A stretch of DNA of 64,000 nt from Clostridiales bacterium. Its GTDB lineage: Bacteria > Bacillota > Clostridia > Saccharofermentanales > DTU023. Every line of letters starts with the position of its first letter. Position 1 is the stretch's first letter. The stretch is from positions 117,574-181,573 of the forward strand of contig SFFI01000002.1 of assembly GCA_004556925.1 (NCBI GenBank). The letters run 5' to 3'. A program made the translations under genes and the position numbers. Shown one piece after another: positions 16,879-25,868 of this stretch. The notes under the pieces were generated by a model. The model was not told where the DNA came from. It did not search any database and worked only from the letters and a program-made list of their open reading frames with translations.

Positions 16879-17835
16879 TTACTCTTCAGTTTCTTTTGCT
16901 AATTCCAGACCCAGTTCATCTAGTTTTAGAATCACTTCTTCTAGGGACTTCTTACCAAGGTTCCTCACCTTCATCATATCTTCTTCCGTGCGCGCAATAA
17001 GGTCGCCAACGGTATTGATATTTGCCCTTTTTAGGCAATTGAAAGTCCGAACAGAGAAGTCTAGGTCTTCAATAATGGTATCGTGTTCCTTATTATGTAC
17101 ATCTTCAATAGGCTCTTCCACTTCAACTTTGGAAAGTGCGTCATGATCTAGTACCGTAAAAGGCTTAAGGTGCTCAATTAAGTGCTTAGCAGCATACGAC
17201 AAGGCATCCGTACTATTGATAGTCCCATCCGTTTGAATTTCCAAAATAAGGCGGTCAAAGTCTGTATTCTGACCTACACGGGTATTTTCTACCGTGTAGT
17301 TGACCTTGCGCACAGGATTGAAAATTGAATCGATAGGAATAACCCCGATGGGTTGATGGGGCCACTTGTTATCATCAGCACTGTTATAGCCCACACCTTG
17401 AGCAAAGGTGAATTCCAGATAGACATCTGCGTCACCATTGAGGTGGCAAATGAACTGGTCTGGATTCATAATTTCCAGTTCTTCATCATGCTCAATATCC
17501 CCGGCCTTCACTTCACCTTCCTGGCCTTTCTTGGCCTGGAAATGGACAGTCTTCGGACCATCAGTATGTACACGAGCCCTAATCCCCTTAACGTTGAGAA
17601 TGACTTCCGTCATGTCTTCAATCACACCGGGAATGGTAGAAAATTCATGGTAGACATCTTCCACACGCAGGGCAGTAACCGCAGCGCCTGGCAAAGAGGA
17701 TAAGAGGACACGACGCAGGGCATTACCCAAAGTTGTGCCATAACCTCTCTCCAGGGGCTCAAAGCTATATTTACCATAGAAACCATCGTCACTATGCTTT
17801 AGGCACTCAATGGTTGGAACTCTTACTTCTAACAC
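16879..17835 (-). CDS. rpoA: DNA-directed RNA polymerase subunit alpha
   Basis: 318 residues. The N-terminal dimerisation/assembly domain (about 1-230) contains 'RGYGTTLGNALRRVLLSSLPG', and the C-terminal domain (about 250-315), which binds UP elements and activators, contains 'LKRANINTVGDLI' and a GKKSLEE motif. Standard place between S4 and L17 in the alpha operon. Confidence 0.97.
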   Translation of the reverse strand: MLEVRVPTIECLKHSDDGFYGKYSFEPLERGYGTTLGNALRRVLLSSLPGAAVTALRVEDVYHEFSTIPGVIEDMTEVILNVKGIRARVHTDGPKTVHFQAKKGQEGEVKAGDIEHDEELEIMNPDQFICHLNGDADVYLEFTFAQGVGYNSADDNKWPHQPIGVIPIDSIFNPVRKVNYTVENTRVGQNTDFDRLILEIQTDGTINSTDALSYAAKHLIEHLKPFTVLDHDALSKVEVEEPIEDVHNKEHDTIIEDLDFSVRTFNCLKRANINTVGDLIARTEEDMMKVRNLGKKSLEEVILKLDELGLELAKETEE

Positions 17836-17929
17836 TTTGGCCTCCTTATCTGGCTGGGTGCGTTCAAATAATCTAAGTAATCAGGCTACTCTACTCCAAG
17901 CGCCATGGGTGCTGAGTCGAGTGTAGAGA

Positions 17930-18547
17930 CTATTTGGAGTAGAGCTCGACGATTAAGGTTTCTTCAACGTTCAGGTCAACTTCTTCTCTGGAAGGCAGGC
18001 TGACAACTTTGCCGCTGAGCTGGTCTACATTCATTTCTAGCCACTTGGGTACCATGCTGGAAGCTTCTAATTCCGCAAAAGGTAAAAGTTTACGAGAATT
18101 CTCGCGCACAGTAATAACATCACCTTCATTCAAGGTAGCAGAAGCAATGTCCAGTCTTGCGCCATTGACGTCGAAATGACCATGAGTAACCAATTGACGG
18201 GCTTGGGCACGCGATTCAGCAAAACCTAAGCGGTAAACCACGTTATCCATGCGACGCTCTAAGAGTTGCAGGAGGTTCTCACCCGTAATCCCAGGCATCT
18301 TTTCAGCGCGGTCATAGGTCTTGCGGAACTGGCTCTCTAAAACGCCATAAAAGCGCTTGGTCTTCTGCTTAGCACGAAGCTGACGACCGTATTCAGACTC
18401 TTTACGTCTTCTGCCCTGATTTTGACCAGGTGCACCTTTTCGGCGGACCATTGCGCACTTGTTGGAGTAGCAGCGGTCACCCTTGAGGAATAATTTATCA
18501 TTTTCACGCCTGCAGAGACGGCAGGCAGCATCAGTATATTTAGCCAT
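17930..18547 (-). CDS. rpsD: 30S ribosomal protein S4 (zinc form)
   Basis: 205 residues. A four-cysteine zinc site is present at Cys9, Cys12, Cys26 and Cys31 (the C+ form), followed by the S4 RNA-binding domain ('RRMDNVVYRLGFAESRAQAR'). S4 nucleates 30S body assembly and in many bacteria represses the alpha operon by binding its own mRNA; no matching leader was identified here. Confidence 0.97.
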   Translation of the reverse strand: MAKYTDAACRLCRRENDKLFLKGDRCYSNKCAMVRRKGAPGQNQGRRRKESEYGRQLRAKQKTKRFYGVLESQFRKTYDRAEKMPGITGENLLQLLERRMDNVVYRLGFAESRAQARQLVTHGHFDVNGARLDIASATLNEGDVITVRENSRKLLPFAELEASSMVPKWLEMNVDQLSGKVVSLPSREEVDLNVEETLIVELYSK

Positions 18548-18558
18548 TCTATACTCCT

Positions 18559-18966
18559 TTAAACTCTACGACGCTTGGGAGGGCGGCAGCCATTATGAGG
18601 AATAGGCGTAACATCACGAATGACGGTAATGTCCAAGCCAGCGGTTGCCAGGGCACGGATAGCGGATTCACGTCCTGCGCCTGGGCCTTTAACGTTAACT
18701 TCTACTGTGCGCATACCGTGTTCCATAGCCTGCTTGGCTGCAGATTCAGAAGAAAGCTGAGCGGCAAAAGCTGTAGATTTTCTAGAGCCCTTCATGCCTT
18801 GAGCACCGGCAGAAGACCAAGAAATAACGTTGCCCTGCATATCAGTAATAGTAACGATCGTATTGTTAAAAGTAGAATGGATATGGGCAATGCCCTGATC
18901 GACATTCTTGCGGTCTCTTCTTCTTACGCGACCGCCTTTGCCAGATTTTCTCGGATTCTTAGACAT
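18559..18966 (-). CDS. rpsK: 30S ribosomal protein S11
   Basis: 135 residues, with the family signature segments GIAHIHSTFNNTIVTITD, SAGAQGMKGSRKSTAFAAQ and the PHNGCRPPKRRRV end. Part of the 30S platform at the mRNA exit. Lies 12 bases from both neighbours in the alpha operon. Confidence 0.97.
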   Translation of the reverse strand: MSKNPRKSGKGGRVRRRDRKNVDQGIAHIHSTFNNTIVTITDMQGNVISWSSAGAQGMKGSRKSTAFAAQLSSESAAKQAMEHGMRTVEVNVKGPGAGRESAIRALATAGLDITVIRDVTPIPHNGCRPPKRRRV

Positions 18967-18978
18967 ATAACCCTCCTA

Positions 18979-19344
18979 CTATTTCTTTCTCTTGGCCAAG
19001 TTGCCCGGTCCCTTGCGGGTTCTGGCGTTGGTCTTGGTCCGTTGACCACGTACAGGTAGCCCCATACGGTGGCGGCGTCCCCGGTAAGAACCAATTTCTT
19101 GCAGACGCTTGATATTCATAGCTACTTCACGTCTGAGGTCGCCTTCTACATGGTAGGAGTGATCGATTGTATCTCTAATTTTGGAAATTTCATCATCGCT
19201 TAAATCCTTGACGCGGGTATCAGGGTTGATGCCACATTCAGCAAGGATTTGCTTGGACATGGTACGGCCAATTCCGTAAATATAAGTCAGGCCGATTTCC
19301 ACGCGTTTATCGTTGGGTAAGTCTACCCCGGCTATACGTGCCAT
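18979..19344 (-). CDS. rpsM: 30S ribosomal protein S13
   Basis: 121 residues. The start MARIAGVDLPNDKRVEIGLT and the Arg/Lys-rich end (GQRTKTNARTRKGP) are typical. S13 lies in the 30S head and contacts the P-site tRNA and the L5 bridge. A 235-base gap upstream to rpmJ has no gene. Confidence 0.97.
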   Translation of the reverse strand: MARIAGVDLPNDKRVEIGLTYIYGIGRTMSKQILAECGINPDTRVKDLSDDEISKIRDTIDHSYHVEGDLRREVAMNIKRLQEIGSYRGRRHRMGLPVRGQRTKTNARTRKGPGNLAKRKK

Positions 19345-19579
19345 TAAATTACCTCCATCAATCTAGGTGTTGGTTTAGTGATTTATGATCTATCTATATG
19401 GCAAACACGAATGTTAGGAAACAACAATCCAAGATTGATGCAGCCGCATCCCTGTTTCGTGTGCTTAAATTTTGCGAAAGCCTTAGATCATGGGCTACCG
19501 CTCGTCCCGGTTTAATAATTCGGCACCGGATGGGGTACAAACAAAGCTATGCACCCTCAGCCTAGGCTGAAGAACAAAC

Positions 19580-19693
19580 TTAGCCTTGACGTTGCTTATG
19601 CTTCGGATCGGAACAAATTACCATGACCCGACCATGGCGCTTAATGATACGACACTTGTCACACATCTTTTTTACGGAAGGTCTTACCTTCAT
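19580..19693 (-). CDS. rpmJ: 50S ribosomal protein L36 (zinc form)
   Basis: A 37-residue gene, read directly from the minus strand: ATG at 19693, TAA at 19580-19582. The product begins MKVRPSVKKMCDKC and ends KHKQRQG. The zinc ribbon ligands Cys11, Cys14, Cys27 and His32 are all present (C+ form). It sits in the expected place between infA and rpsM. Confidence 0.95.
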   Translation of the reverse strand: MKVRPSVKKMCDKCRIIKRHGRVMVICSDPKHKQRQG

Positions 19694-19806
19694 AGTGCTA
19701 CCCCCTTCTCTCACAAAATTAAAGCACACAAAACTATCGCGGTTTTGCGCGTACCCATCTATTATAGGGAAAAGTTTGGACTTTGCAAGCGTTTCAAAAA
19801 ATTAAC

Positions 19807-20025
19807 TTATTTAGACCGCCAGGTAATCCGCCCCTTAGATAAGTCATAGGGTGACAGTTCTAGGGTTACCCGGTCTCCCGTCAAGATCTTAATGTAATGT
19901 TGGCGTAGTTTTCCGGAAAGATGGGCCGTGACGATATGCCCATTTTCCAATTCAACCTTAAAGATGGTATTGGGCAGGGTCTCGACCACTACACCTTGTA
20001 CTTCAATCAAATCTTCTCTAGCCAT
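19807..20025 (-). CDS. infA: Translation initiation factor IF-1
   Basis: 72 residues with a single S1-like OB fold: MAREDLIEVQGVVVETLPN at the start and ILTGDRVTLELSPYDLSKGR near the end. It blocks the ribosomal A site during initiation. Lies between map and rpmJ as in other Firmicutes. Confidence 0.97.
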   Translation of the reverse strand: MAREDLIEVQGVVVETLPNTIFKVELENGHIVTAHLSGKLRQHYIKILTGDRVTLELSPYDLSKGRITWRSK

Positions 20026-20046
20026 AAATACTCCTTTACTCTATGT

Positions 20047-20823
20047 TTAAGGCCTAGTACGTTCCAGACAAGTAAGAATTTCCGGTCCATCCTCGCGAAT
20101 AACGACTGTGTTCTCATAGTGTGCAGCAGCTTGACCGTCGCGGGTTACAATGGTCCAATCATCATCTTCAATAGCAATCCTAGGAGAACCCAGGGTAACC
20201 ATAGGTTCGACAGCAATCACCATGCCAGCCTGCAGACGTGGACCCTTCCCCGCGTGGCCATAGTTCAGAATTTCCGGATCCTCATGAAGGTCGCGCCCGA
20301 CACCATGGCCACTCAATTCTTTGACAATACCAAAGCCCTGGCTCTCACAATGCACTTGAATGGCATGCGAAATATCTCCTATCCTCTTCCCTACCTGCGC
20401 TTGGGCAATACCTATCCAAAAGGATTCTTCCGTCACGCGAACCAGCTTTTCTACAGCAGGGTCTACATGACCACAAAGGAAGGTCCGTGCAGCGTCCGAA
20501 TGGAAACCATCAAGATAGGCACCCACATCAACAGATACGATATCGCCGTCCTGTACAATCCGTTTCTTACTGGGAATCCCATGAACAACTTCATCATTAA
20601 TCGAGATACAAGCTGATCCCGGAAAGGGAGGATCACCGTAATTCAGGAAGGAAGGTCTTGCGCCATGCTTCACAATAGTCTGATACACGATCTGATCTAG
20701 GTCGCAAGTAGAGATACCAGGTTTAATCCAAGGAGCAACTCGCTCAAAGACTTCTGCAGTGATCGCACAAGCCGCCTTAATTTTTTCTATCTCTTCCGGG
20801 GTTTTGATAATAATCAAACTCAT
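20047..20823 (-). CDS. map: Methionine aminopeptidase, type I
   Basis: 258 residues. It removes N-terminal methionine from nascent proteins. The pita-bread fold metal ligands are visible in order: Asp in VSVDVGAYLDGFHSD (two Asp), His in SGHGVGRDLHE, Glu in AVEPMVTLG and Glu near the C-terminus (HYENTVVI). No N-terminal zinc-finger extension, so type I short form. Follows adk by 10 bases. Confidence 0.96.
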   Translation of the reverse strand: MSLIIIKTPEEIEKIKAACAITAEVFERVAPWIKPGISTCDLDQIVYQTIVKHGARPSFLNYGDPPFPGSACISINDEVVHGIPSKKRIVQDGDIVSVDVGAYLDGFHSDAARTFLCGHVDPAVEKLVRVTEESFWIGIAQAQVGKRIGDISHAIQVHCESQGFGIVKELSGHGVGRDLHEDPEILNYGHAGKGPRLQAGMVIAVEPMVTLGSPRIAIEDDDWTIVTRDGQAAAHYENTVVIREDGPEILTCLERTRP

Positions 20824-20833
20824 GCGATCCTTT

Positions 20834-21472
20834 CTATAATTGGGCTAATAGATTGTCCAAAGCCAACTGAGGAGAAGCTGAGTTATCTACTTTCAAGAGC
20901 AATTGCTTTTTTGCATAGTAGTCAATGAGCGGTTTAGTATTCTCTTCGTAAACCTCTAAGCGGTGGCGAATGACTTCTTCTTTATCATCCTCTCGAACAA
21001 TCAGACCACTCTTACAATGATCACAAATACCCTCTTTTTGAGGTGGCTGTTGCAGAAGGTTGTAGATCGCACCGCAGTTAGGACAAGTCAAGCGCGAAGA
21101 CAGGCGCTTAATAATCAGGTCTTGAGGGACATCAACCAAAACAACCCGATCTAAGGGAGTTTCCAGTTTAGCCAGAAGCTGGTCTAAAAAATGGGCTTGT
21201 TCTAGCGTACGGGGATAACCGTCTAAGATATAGCCCCCTGTCAAATCACCCTGCTGGAGTCTTTTCTCAAGCATAGAGTTGATGAGGCTTTCTGGAACCA
21301 GCTGGCCGGTTTTGACGTAGTCATTAGCTTCTTTGCCTAAATCGCTACCAGCTTTGATTTCTTCCCGCAGGATAGCACCAGTAGAAATATGAACCAGCCC
21401 GTCATGAGCAGCTAGCAATGCAGCCAAAGTACCCTTACCAGCACCAGGCGCACCTAAAAATATCAAACGCAT
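20834..21472 (-). CDS. adk: Adenylate kinase (zinc-LID form)
   Basis: 212 residues. It interconverts ATP, ADP and AMP. P-loop GAPGAGKGT (about 7-15), an AMP-binding segment with GYPRTLEQA, and a LID with a Cys-X2-Cys … Cys-X2-Cys zinc knuckle (CPNC and CDHC), typical of Gram-positive enzymes. Located between secY and map. Confidence 0.97.
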   Translation of the reverse strand: MRLIFLGAPGAGKGTLAALLAAHDGLVHISTGAILREEIKAGSDLGKEANDYVKTGQLVPESLINSMLEKRLQQGDLTGGYILDGYPRTLEQAHFLDQLLAKLETPLDRVVLVDVPQDLIIKRLSSRLTCPNCGAIYNLLQQPPQKEGICDHCKSGLIVREDDKEEVIRHRLEVYEENTKPLIDYYAKKQLLLKVDNSASPQLALDNLLAQL

Positions 21473-21593
21473 ATCAAACCTCCACAGCTTACAAAGTAAG
21501 CAATACGTTAATAGCTAATTTTGGCCTAAACAGCAAGAAAAGCCAAGGCCTCGCCTCTGCGTTGCCTCGCTTTTCCTGTCGTTTAAGCAAATA

Positions 21594-21619
21594 CTGCCCC
21601 TGGCTAAGGCCAGAGGCAG
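21594..21619 (-). other. Stem-loop just after secY
   Basis: An imperfect 9-bp GC-rich stem with a 2x2 internal loop (21594-21604 with 21609-21619), 20 bases past the secY stop, in a 167-base gap before adk. On the minus strand it is followed by TATTTGCTTAAA, too poor in T for a strong terminator. It may be a partial terminator or processing site inside the ribosomal block. Confidence 0.4.
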
Positions 21620-21639
21620 CTGTAAGATTTTGTACAAGC

Positions 21640-22941
21640 TTAGTCAAGGAAACCCTTGTAGTGTCTCATCATCAGTTGAGCTTCTAATTGGTTCACCATG
21701 TCTAAGGCTACCCCAACGATAATCATGACGCCCGTACCACCAAACCATAGGGCTTGGCTAGTACCTGTGGCGAAGCTAAGAATCGTAGGGAGTAAGACGA
21801 CAATCGTTAGGAACAGCGCTTCAAACCAGGAGAGTTTGTTAGCTGAAGCCTTGATGTAGTCAGAGGTAGGCTTGCCAGGGCGAATGCCAGGGATAAAGCC
21901 ACCATTCTTCTGCAAATTCTTAGAGATATCTACTGGGTTAAAAGAGATAGAAGAATAGAAGAAGGTAAAGCCTAAAATCATCAAGGCATAAACAATATAA
22001 TATGAGACATGCTGGTTAAAGTTCAGGAAGAACTGAGCAACCTTACCCGTCCCACCGGTCATACCTGCAATAGTAGAAGGCATCATCAACACGGAAACTG
22101 CAAAAATAACAGGCAGAACGCCGGATTGGTTAACCTTAATAGGCAGGTAGGAAGATTGTCCCCCATAGACCTTACGACCAATAACCTTTTTCGCATACTG
22201 AACAGGGATCCTGCGCTCGGAAGTGGAAATATAGACCACCAGGCCGATGATAAAGACAAAGAAAGCGATAACCGCAATGACCATCAGGATAGCGGGCAAA
22301 ATGCTGCCTCCACCCAAGCGCCATGCAGAAACGCTTCTCCATAGAAGCTGAACGGTATAAGGAATACGGCTAATAATACCAATCGCAATGATAATGGAGG
22401 TACCGTTACCGATGCCCCGTTTATTGATTTGCTCTGCCAGCCACATAATGAAGGCCGAGCCGGCAGTAAAGCTGAAGATAACTACAAAAGCATTCAGCCA
22501 TGCGGGCAGGGCATTAATAGCTGCGACCTTGGTTGCATTCCAATAGAAGAAGGACATAACCAGGGCCAAAACAATAGCAAAGTACCGGGTATACTTCTGA
22601 ATCTTCTTCCGGCCCGACTCCCCTTCATCTTGCAGGGTCTGCAGGGCAGGAATAATCACTACCAAGAGCTGCATGATAATCGAGGCGTTAATGTAGGGTT
22701 GGATACCTAAGGAAAGGATAGAAACCTGATTCAAGGCACCGCCAGAAAAGATGTTCAGGAAAGAGCCAAGTTGACCCAGCTTGCCCAGCAGTTCATTGAA
22801 AGCTACCGAGCTGATACCGGGTACAGGGACATGGGTACCCAGACGAAAGATCAGGACCGCAAAAAGCGTGAAGAAGATCTTGCGCCGGATATCCTCGACC
22901 CTCCAGGCATTTCTAAATGTTGAGAAAATTCCGCCACCCAT
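21640..22941 (-). CDS. secY: Protein translocase subunit SecY
   Basis: 433 residues and ten membrane helices. Hallmarks include 'RLGTHVPVPGIS' near the N-terminus (helix 1 and plug region), the RRIPVQYAKK cytoplasmic loop and GFIPGIRPGKPT in the ribosome-contacting loop. It forms the protein-conducting channel with SecE and SecG. It starts 3 bases past the rplO stop, in its standard place. Confidence 0.97.
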   Translation of the reverse strand: MGGGIFSTFRNAWRVEDIRRKIFFTLFAVLIFRLGTHVPVPGISSVAFNELLGKLGQLGSFLNIFSGGALNQVSILSLGIQPYINASIIMQLLVVIIPALQTLQDEGESGRKKIQKYTRYFAIVLALVMSFFYWNATKVAAINALPAWLNAFVVIFSFTAGSAFIMWLAEQINKRGIGNGTSIIIAIGIISRIPYTVQLLWRSVSAWRLGGGSILPAILMVIAVIAFFVFIIGLVVYISTSERRIPVQYAKKVIGRKVYGGQSSYLPIKVNQSGVLPVIFAVSVLMMPSTIAGMTGGTGKVAQFFLNFNQHVSYYIVYALMILGFTFFYSSISFNPVDISKNLQKNGGFIPGIRPGKPTSDYIKASANKLSWFEALFLTIVVLLPTILSFATGTSQALWFGGTGVMIIVGVALDMVNQLEAQLMMRHYKGFLD

Positions 22942-22944
22942 GGC

Positions 22945-23394
22945 TTAAACCTCCTCGGCCGTTCCACCAGCCTTTACAATTTTTTCTTTGGCTGACGCGG
23001 TGTAAGCAACAGCCTTTACAGTCAGAGACTTGGTGAGATCGCCATTACCAAGAACCTTAAGGCCATCATTGTGCTTAGGAACATGGATCAAGCCAGCTTC
23101 CCTGATGCTATCCAGGTCAACAGTAGCTCCATCTTCAAAAGCATTTAACTGGTCAACGTTAATCAGTATATATTGTTTGGCAAAACGTTTGTTGTTAAAT
23201 CCACGTTTGGGGAGGCGACGATAGATTGGCATTTGGCCGCCTTCAAAAGCGAGGCCAGTACCACCACCAGAGCGGGCCTTTTGACCCTTGTGGCCTCTAC
23301 CTGCGGTTTTTCCGTTGCCAGTACCATGGCCGCGGCCTTTGCGCCAAGCCTTGGGCCGGGAACCGGTGCTAGGGTAAAGATCATTAATTTTCAT
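22945..23394 (-). CDS. rplO: 50S ribosomal protein L15
   Basis: 149 residues. The glycine/arginine-rich N-terminal extension (GRGHGTGNGKTAGRGHKGQK) that threads into 23S rRNA, followed by the globular domain, is typical. Lies between rpmD and secY. Confidence 0.97.
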   Translation of the reverse strand: MKINDLYPSTGSRPKAWRKGRGHGTGNGKTAGRGHKGQKARSGGGTGLAFEGGQMPIYRRLPKRGFNNKRFAKQYILINVDQLNAFEDGATVDLDSIREAGLIHVPKHNDGLKVLGNGDLTKSLTVKAVAYTASAKEKIVKAGGTAEEV

Positions 23395-23405
23395 TATCTA
23401 GCCTC

Positions 23406-23594
23406 CTATTCAACTTCCACTTCTTCCACTGTGACAAGATGGCTAACCTTATTGCACATCCCCCGAACAGCGGCATTGTCTTCATGCAGAACCTGCTCAT
23501 TAATCTTGGTCAAGCCCAGGGCCTGCAAATTAGCAAGCTGGTTCTTCGTGCATTTATTGCTAGACCTAACTTGGGTTACTAATAACTTTTTCAC
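23406..23594 (-). CDS. rpmD: 50S ribosomal protein L30
   Basis: 62 residues. MKKLLVTQVRSS followed by LANLQALGLTKINEQV matches the short bacterial L30. Presence of rpmD in the spc operon is normal for Firmicutes. Confidence 0.95.
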   Translation of the reverse strand: MKKLLVTQVRSSNKCTKNQLANLQALGLTKINEQVLHEDNAAVRGMCNKVSHLVTVEEVEVE

Positions 23595-23605
23595 GTTCGC
23601 CCTCC

Positions 23606-24286
23606 TTAGCTGATAATCTCTTTAACAGTTTTGCCACGTTTTTTAGCAATTTCTTCAATGGAAGACAGGCTCTTTAAGCCTTCAAAAGCGGCATTAACCA
23701 TATTGTTGGGGTTGTTGCTCCCCAAAGATTTGGTACGTACATCCTTGATACCAGCCAGGTCGCAAATAGCACGGATAGGTCCACCAGCGATAACACCAGT
23801 ACCCTCAGGAGCGGGCTTGAGAATGACCTTACCGCCACCAAATACACCGGTCACTTCGTGCGGGATCGTTGTGCCAGAGATAGGCACTTCAATCATATTT
23901 TTGCGGGCATCCTCAGAAGCTTTACGAATCGCATCTGGAACTTCACCGGCTTTGCCAGTACCCTTACCCACTTTGCCTTCGCCATCACCAGCGATAACCA
24001 GGGCAGTAAAGCGGTAGTTGCGACCACCTTTTACCGTCTTAGCTACACGGCCAATATGGATGACCTCATCCTTAATGGGGTCTTTTTTCTCTTCACGTCT
24101 GCGACCACCACGGTCATTTCTGCGCCGGCGGTTATTGCGGGGATTGTTACCGCGAGAGGTTCTAGAGTCTCTCATATCGCGGTCCTGATCCGCATTGCCC
24201 CTAGGAGCTTGGTCTGCAGATGTATTTGCCTCTTGCAGGTTATCGTCTTCCCGTACGAGGTTGTCTTGCATATTTTCTTGCATCAT
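23606..24286 (-). CDS. rpsE: 30S ribosomal protein S5 with long N-terminal extension
   Basis: 226 residues, against about 165 in most bacteria. The core starts near residue 72 (EVIHIGRVAKTVKGGRNYRF) with the double-stranded RNA-binding domain and the C-terminal domain ending KKRGKTVKEIIS. The first 70 residues are extra: an acidic half (about 1-38), then an Arg/Asn-rich stretch (about 39-66). An AGGAGG site lies just upstream of two consecutive ATG codons (24286 and 24283), so the extension is translated; the second ATG has slightly better spacing. S5 affects accuracy and 30S assembly; the role of the extension is unknown. Confidence 0.95.
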   Translation of the reverse strand: MMQENMQDNLVREDDNLQEANTSADQAPRGNADQDRDMRDSRTSRGNNPRNNRRRRNDRGGRRREEKKDPIKDEVIHIGRVAKTVKGGRNYRFTALVIAGDGEGKVGKGTGKAGEVPDAIRKASEDARKNMIEVPISGTTIPHEVTGVFGGGKVILKPAPEGTGVIAGGPIRAICDLAGIKDVRTKSLGSNNPNNMVNAAFEGLKSLSSIEEIAKKRGKTVKEIIS

Positions 24287-24294
24287 TAATCCTC

Positions 24295-24657
24295 CTAGAA
24301 TTTAAGGCCAGCTTCGCGAGCAGCATTAGCCAGGGCAGCCACACGGCCATGGTAAATATAACCAGAGCGGTCAAACACGACTTCATCAATCCCCGCCTTT
24401 AAGGCACGTTCAGCAATAGTCTTACCCACTTGCTCAGCAGCTTCGGTGTTCGCGCCAGACTTGCCCTTATACTCAGGCTCTAATGAAGAAGCAGAAACCA
24501 AGGTTCTTTGTTCCTCATCGTTGATAATTTGAGCATAAATGTGGGCATTAGAACGAAAGACAGAGAGCCTAGGCCGTTCAGCCGTACCAGAAATTTTTTT
24601 ACGAACGCGGTCTTGTTTTCTCTTGCGGATGGCGTTCCTCGAAATTTTCTTAATCAT
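24295..24657 (-). CDS. rplR: 50S ribosomal protein L18
   Basis: 120 residues. A basic N-terminus (RKRKQDRVRKKISGTAERPR) and the end FDRSGYIYHGRVAALANAAR are diagnostic. L18 binds 5S rRNA with L5 in the central protuberance. Confidence 0.97.
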   Translation of the reverse strand: MIKKISRNAIRKRKQDRVRKKISGTAERPRLSVFRSNAHIYAQIINDEEQRTLVSASSLEPEYKGKSGANTEAAEQVGKTIAERALKAGIDEVVFDRSGYIYHGRVAALANAAREAGLKF

Positions 24658-24675
24658 CTTGCTATCTTCCTTTCA

Positions 24676-25212
24676 TTAGGCGCCAGTCTTGCCTTCTTTG
24701 AGGCGTACGACTTCATCAGCATAGCGGATGCCCTTGCCCTTGTAAGGTTCGGGGGGACGGACAGCACGAATCTTGGCGGCAGTTTCTCCTACCAGCTGCT
24801 TGTCTGCACCCTTAATAATGATTTCAGTGGGCTTGGTTAATTCAAAGGTGATACCCTCGGGTGCCTGCATTTCTACAGTATGAGAAAGGCCAACGGTCAA
24901 TACTAAATCCTTACCCTTAAGCTCTGCCTTGTAGCCAACACCTTCGATTCTCAGGGTTTTAGAAAATCCCTGGTCAAGGCCAACGATCATATTGTGAATA
25001 AGAGCGCGATACAAACCATGCAAGGCGCGAACTTCTTTATCATTACTTTGACGGCTTAATTCAATATGGCCATCTTTCTGTTCAAAATCGATCCTAGGGT
25101 CAATTTTTTGGCTTAATTTGTCTTTACCCTTGCTGACGGTGCAGACATGGTTTTCAAATTTCACCTCGATACCCTGAGGAACTGTAATAGGCATTCTTCC
25201 TATACGAGACAT
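24676..25212 (-). CDS. rplF: 50S ribosomal protein L6
   Basis: 178 residues, two tandem alpha-beta domains. MSRIGRMPITVPQGIEV at the start and RPPEPYKGKGIRYADE near the end are diagnostic. L6 lies by the sarcin-ricin loop where translational GTPases bind. Confidence 0.97.
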   Translation of the reverse strand: MSRIGRMPITVPQGIEVKFENHVCTVSKGKDKLSQKIDPRIDFEQKDGHIELSRQSNDKEVRALHGLYRALIHNMIVGLDQGFSKTLRIEGVGYKAELKGKDLVLTVGLSHTVEMQAPEGITFELTKPTEIIIKGADKQLVGETAAKIRAVRPPEPYKGKGIRYADEVVRLKEGKTGA

Positions 25213-25263
25213 TGTTTCCTCCTGCTCTTAAGATTGCAGCCTCAAAGGCCTTTTCAGAGTTTA

Positions 25264-25659
25264 TTACCAAATGTAGGCCAGAACTTCGCCGCCTACATTT
25301 TGCTTACGTGCGCTTCTATCGGTCATGACACCTTTAGAAGTAGAAACGATGGCAATGCCAAGACCGTTAAGTACCTTAGGCATGTTCTGTGCATCAGAAT
25401 AGACACGCAGGCCAGGACGAGAAATACGCTTCATCCCTTGGATGGCATTCTTGTGATCATGATACTTAAGGGTAATTTTAATGGTGCCCTGGACACCTTC
25501 ATCCAAAATTTCCATGGACTCGATGTAACCTTCATCCAGCAAAATCTGGCCAACAGCAGCTTTTAGCTTAGAGGCAGGAACTGTGCAGCTAGGATGACCG
25601 GCAGAACCGGCATTGCGGATACGAGTCAGCATATCAGCGATTGGATCAGTAATTTGCAT
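25264..25659 (-). CDS. rpsH: 30S ribosomal protein S8
   Basis: 131 residues. Start MQITDPIADMLTRIRNA and end STSKGVMTDRSARKQNVGGE are typical. A primary 16S rRNA binder; in E. coli it also represses the spc operon. Confidence 0.97.
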   Translation of the reverse strand: MQITDPIADMLTRIRNAGSAGHPSCTVPASKLKAAVGQILLDEGYIESMEILDEGVQGTIKITLKYHDHKNAIQGMKRISRPGLRVYSDAQNMPKVLNGLGIAIVSTSKGVMTDRSARKQNVGGEVLAYIW

Positions 25660-25670
25660 ATCTTCCTCCT

Positions 25671-25856
25671 CTACCAGCTAGCCTTGCGAACGCCCGGGAT
25701 CTGGCCCTTGTAAGCCAATTCACGGAAGCAGAGTCGGCAGATCCCAAACTTGCGCATATAAGCCCGAGGGCGGCCACAAATTTGGCAACGATTATGCTGT
25801 CTGGTTGAAAACTTGGGTTCTTGTTGAGCTTTTACAATTTTTGAAGTTTTAGCCAT
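25671..25856 (-). CDS. rpsN: 30S ribosomal protein S14, zinc type
   Basis: 61 residues. The short zinc form (type Z) with CQIC and CRLC pairs and the end GQIPGVRKASW. The longer zinc-free form is not in this window. Spc operon position after rplE. Confidence 0.97.
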   Translation of the reverse strand: MAKTSKIVKAQQEPKFSTRQHNRCQICGRPRAYMRKFGICRLCFRELAYKGQIPGVRKASW

Positions 25857-25868
25857 GTTTTACTCCCT

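Noticed and set aside
17836..17929. Regulatory hairpin between rpsD and rpoA
   Set aside because: The gap has some self-complementary bases (ctctac/gtagag) but no stable uninterrupted stem, and no evidence of function.
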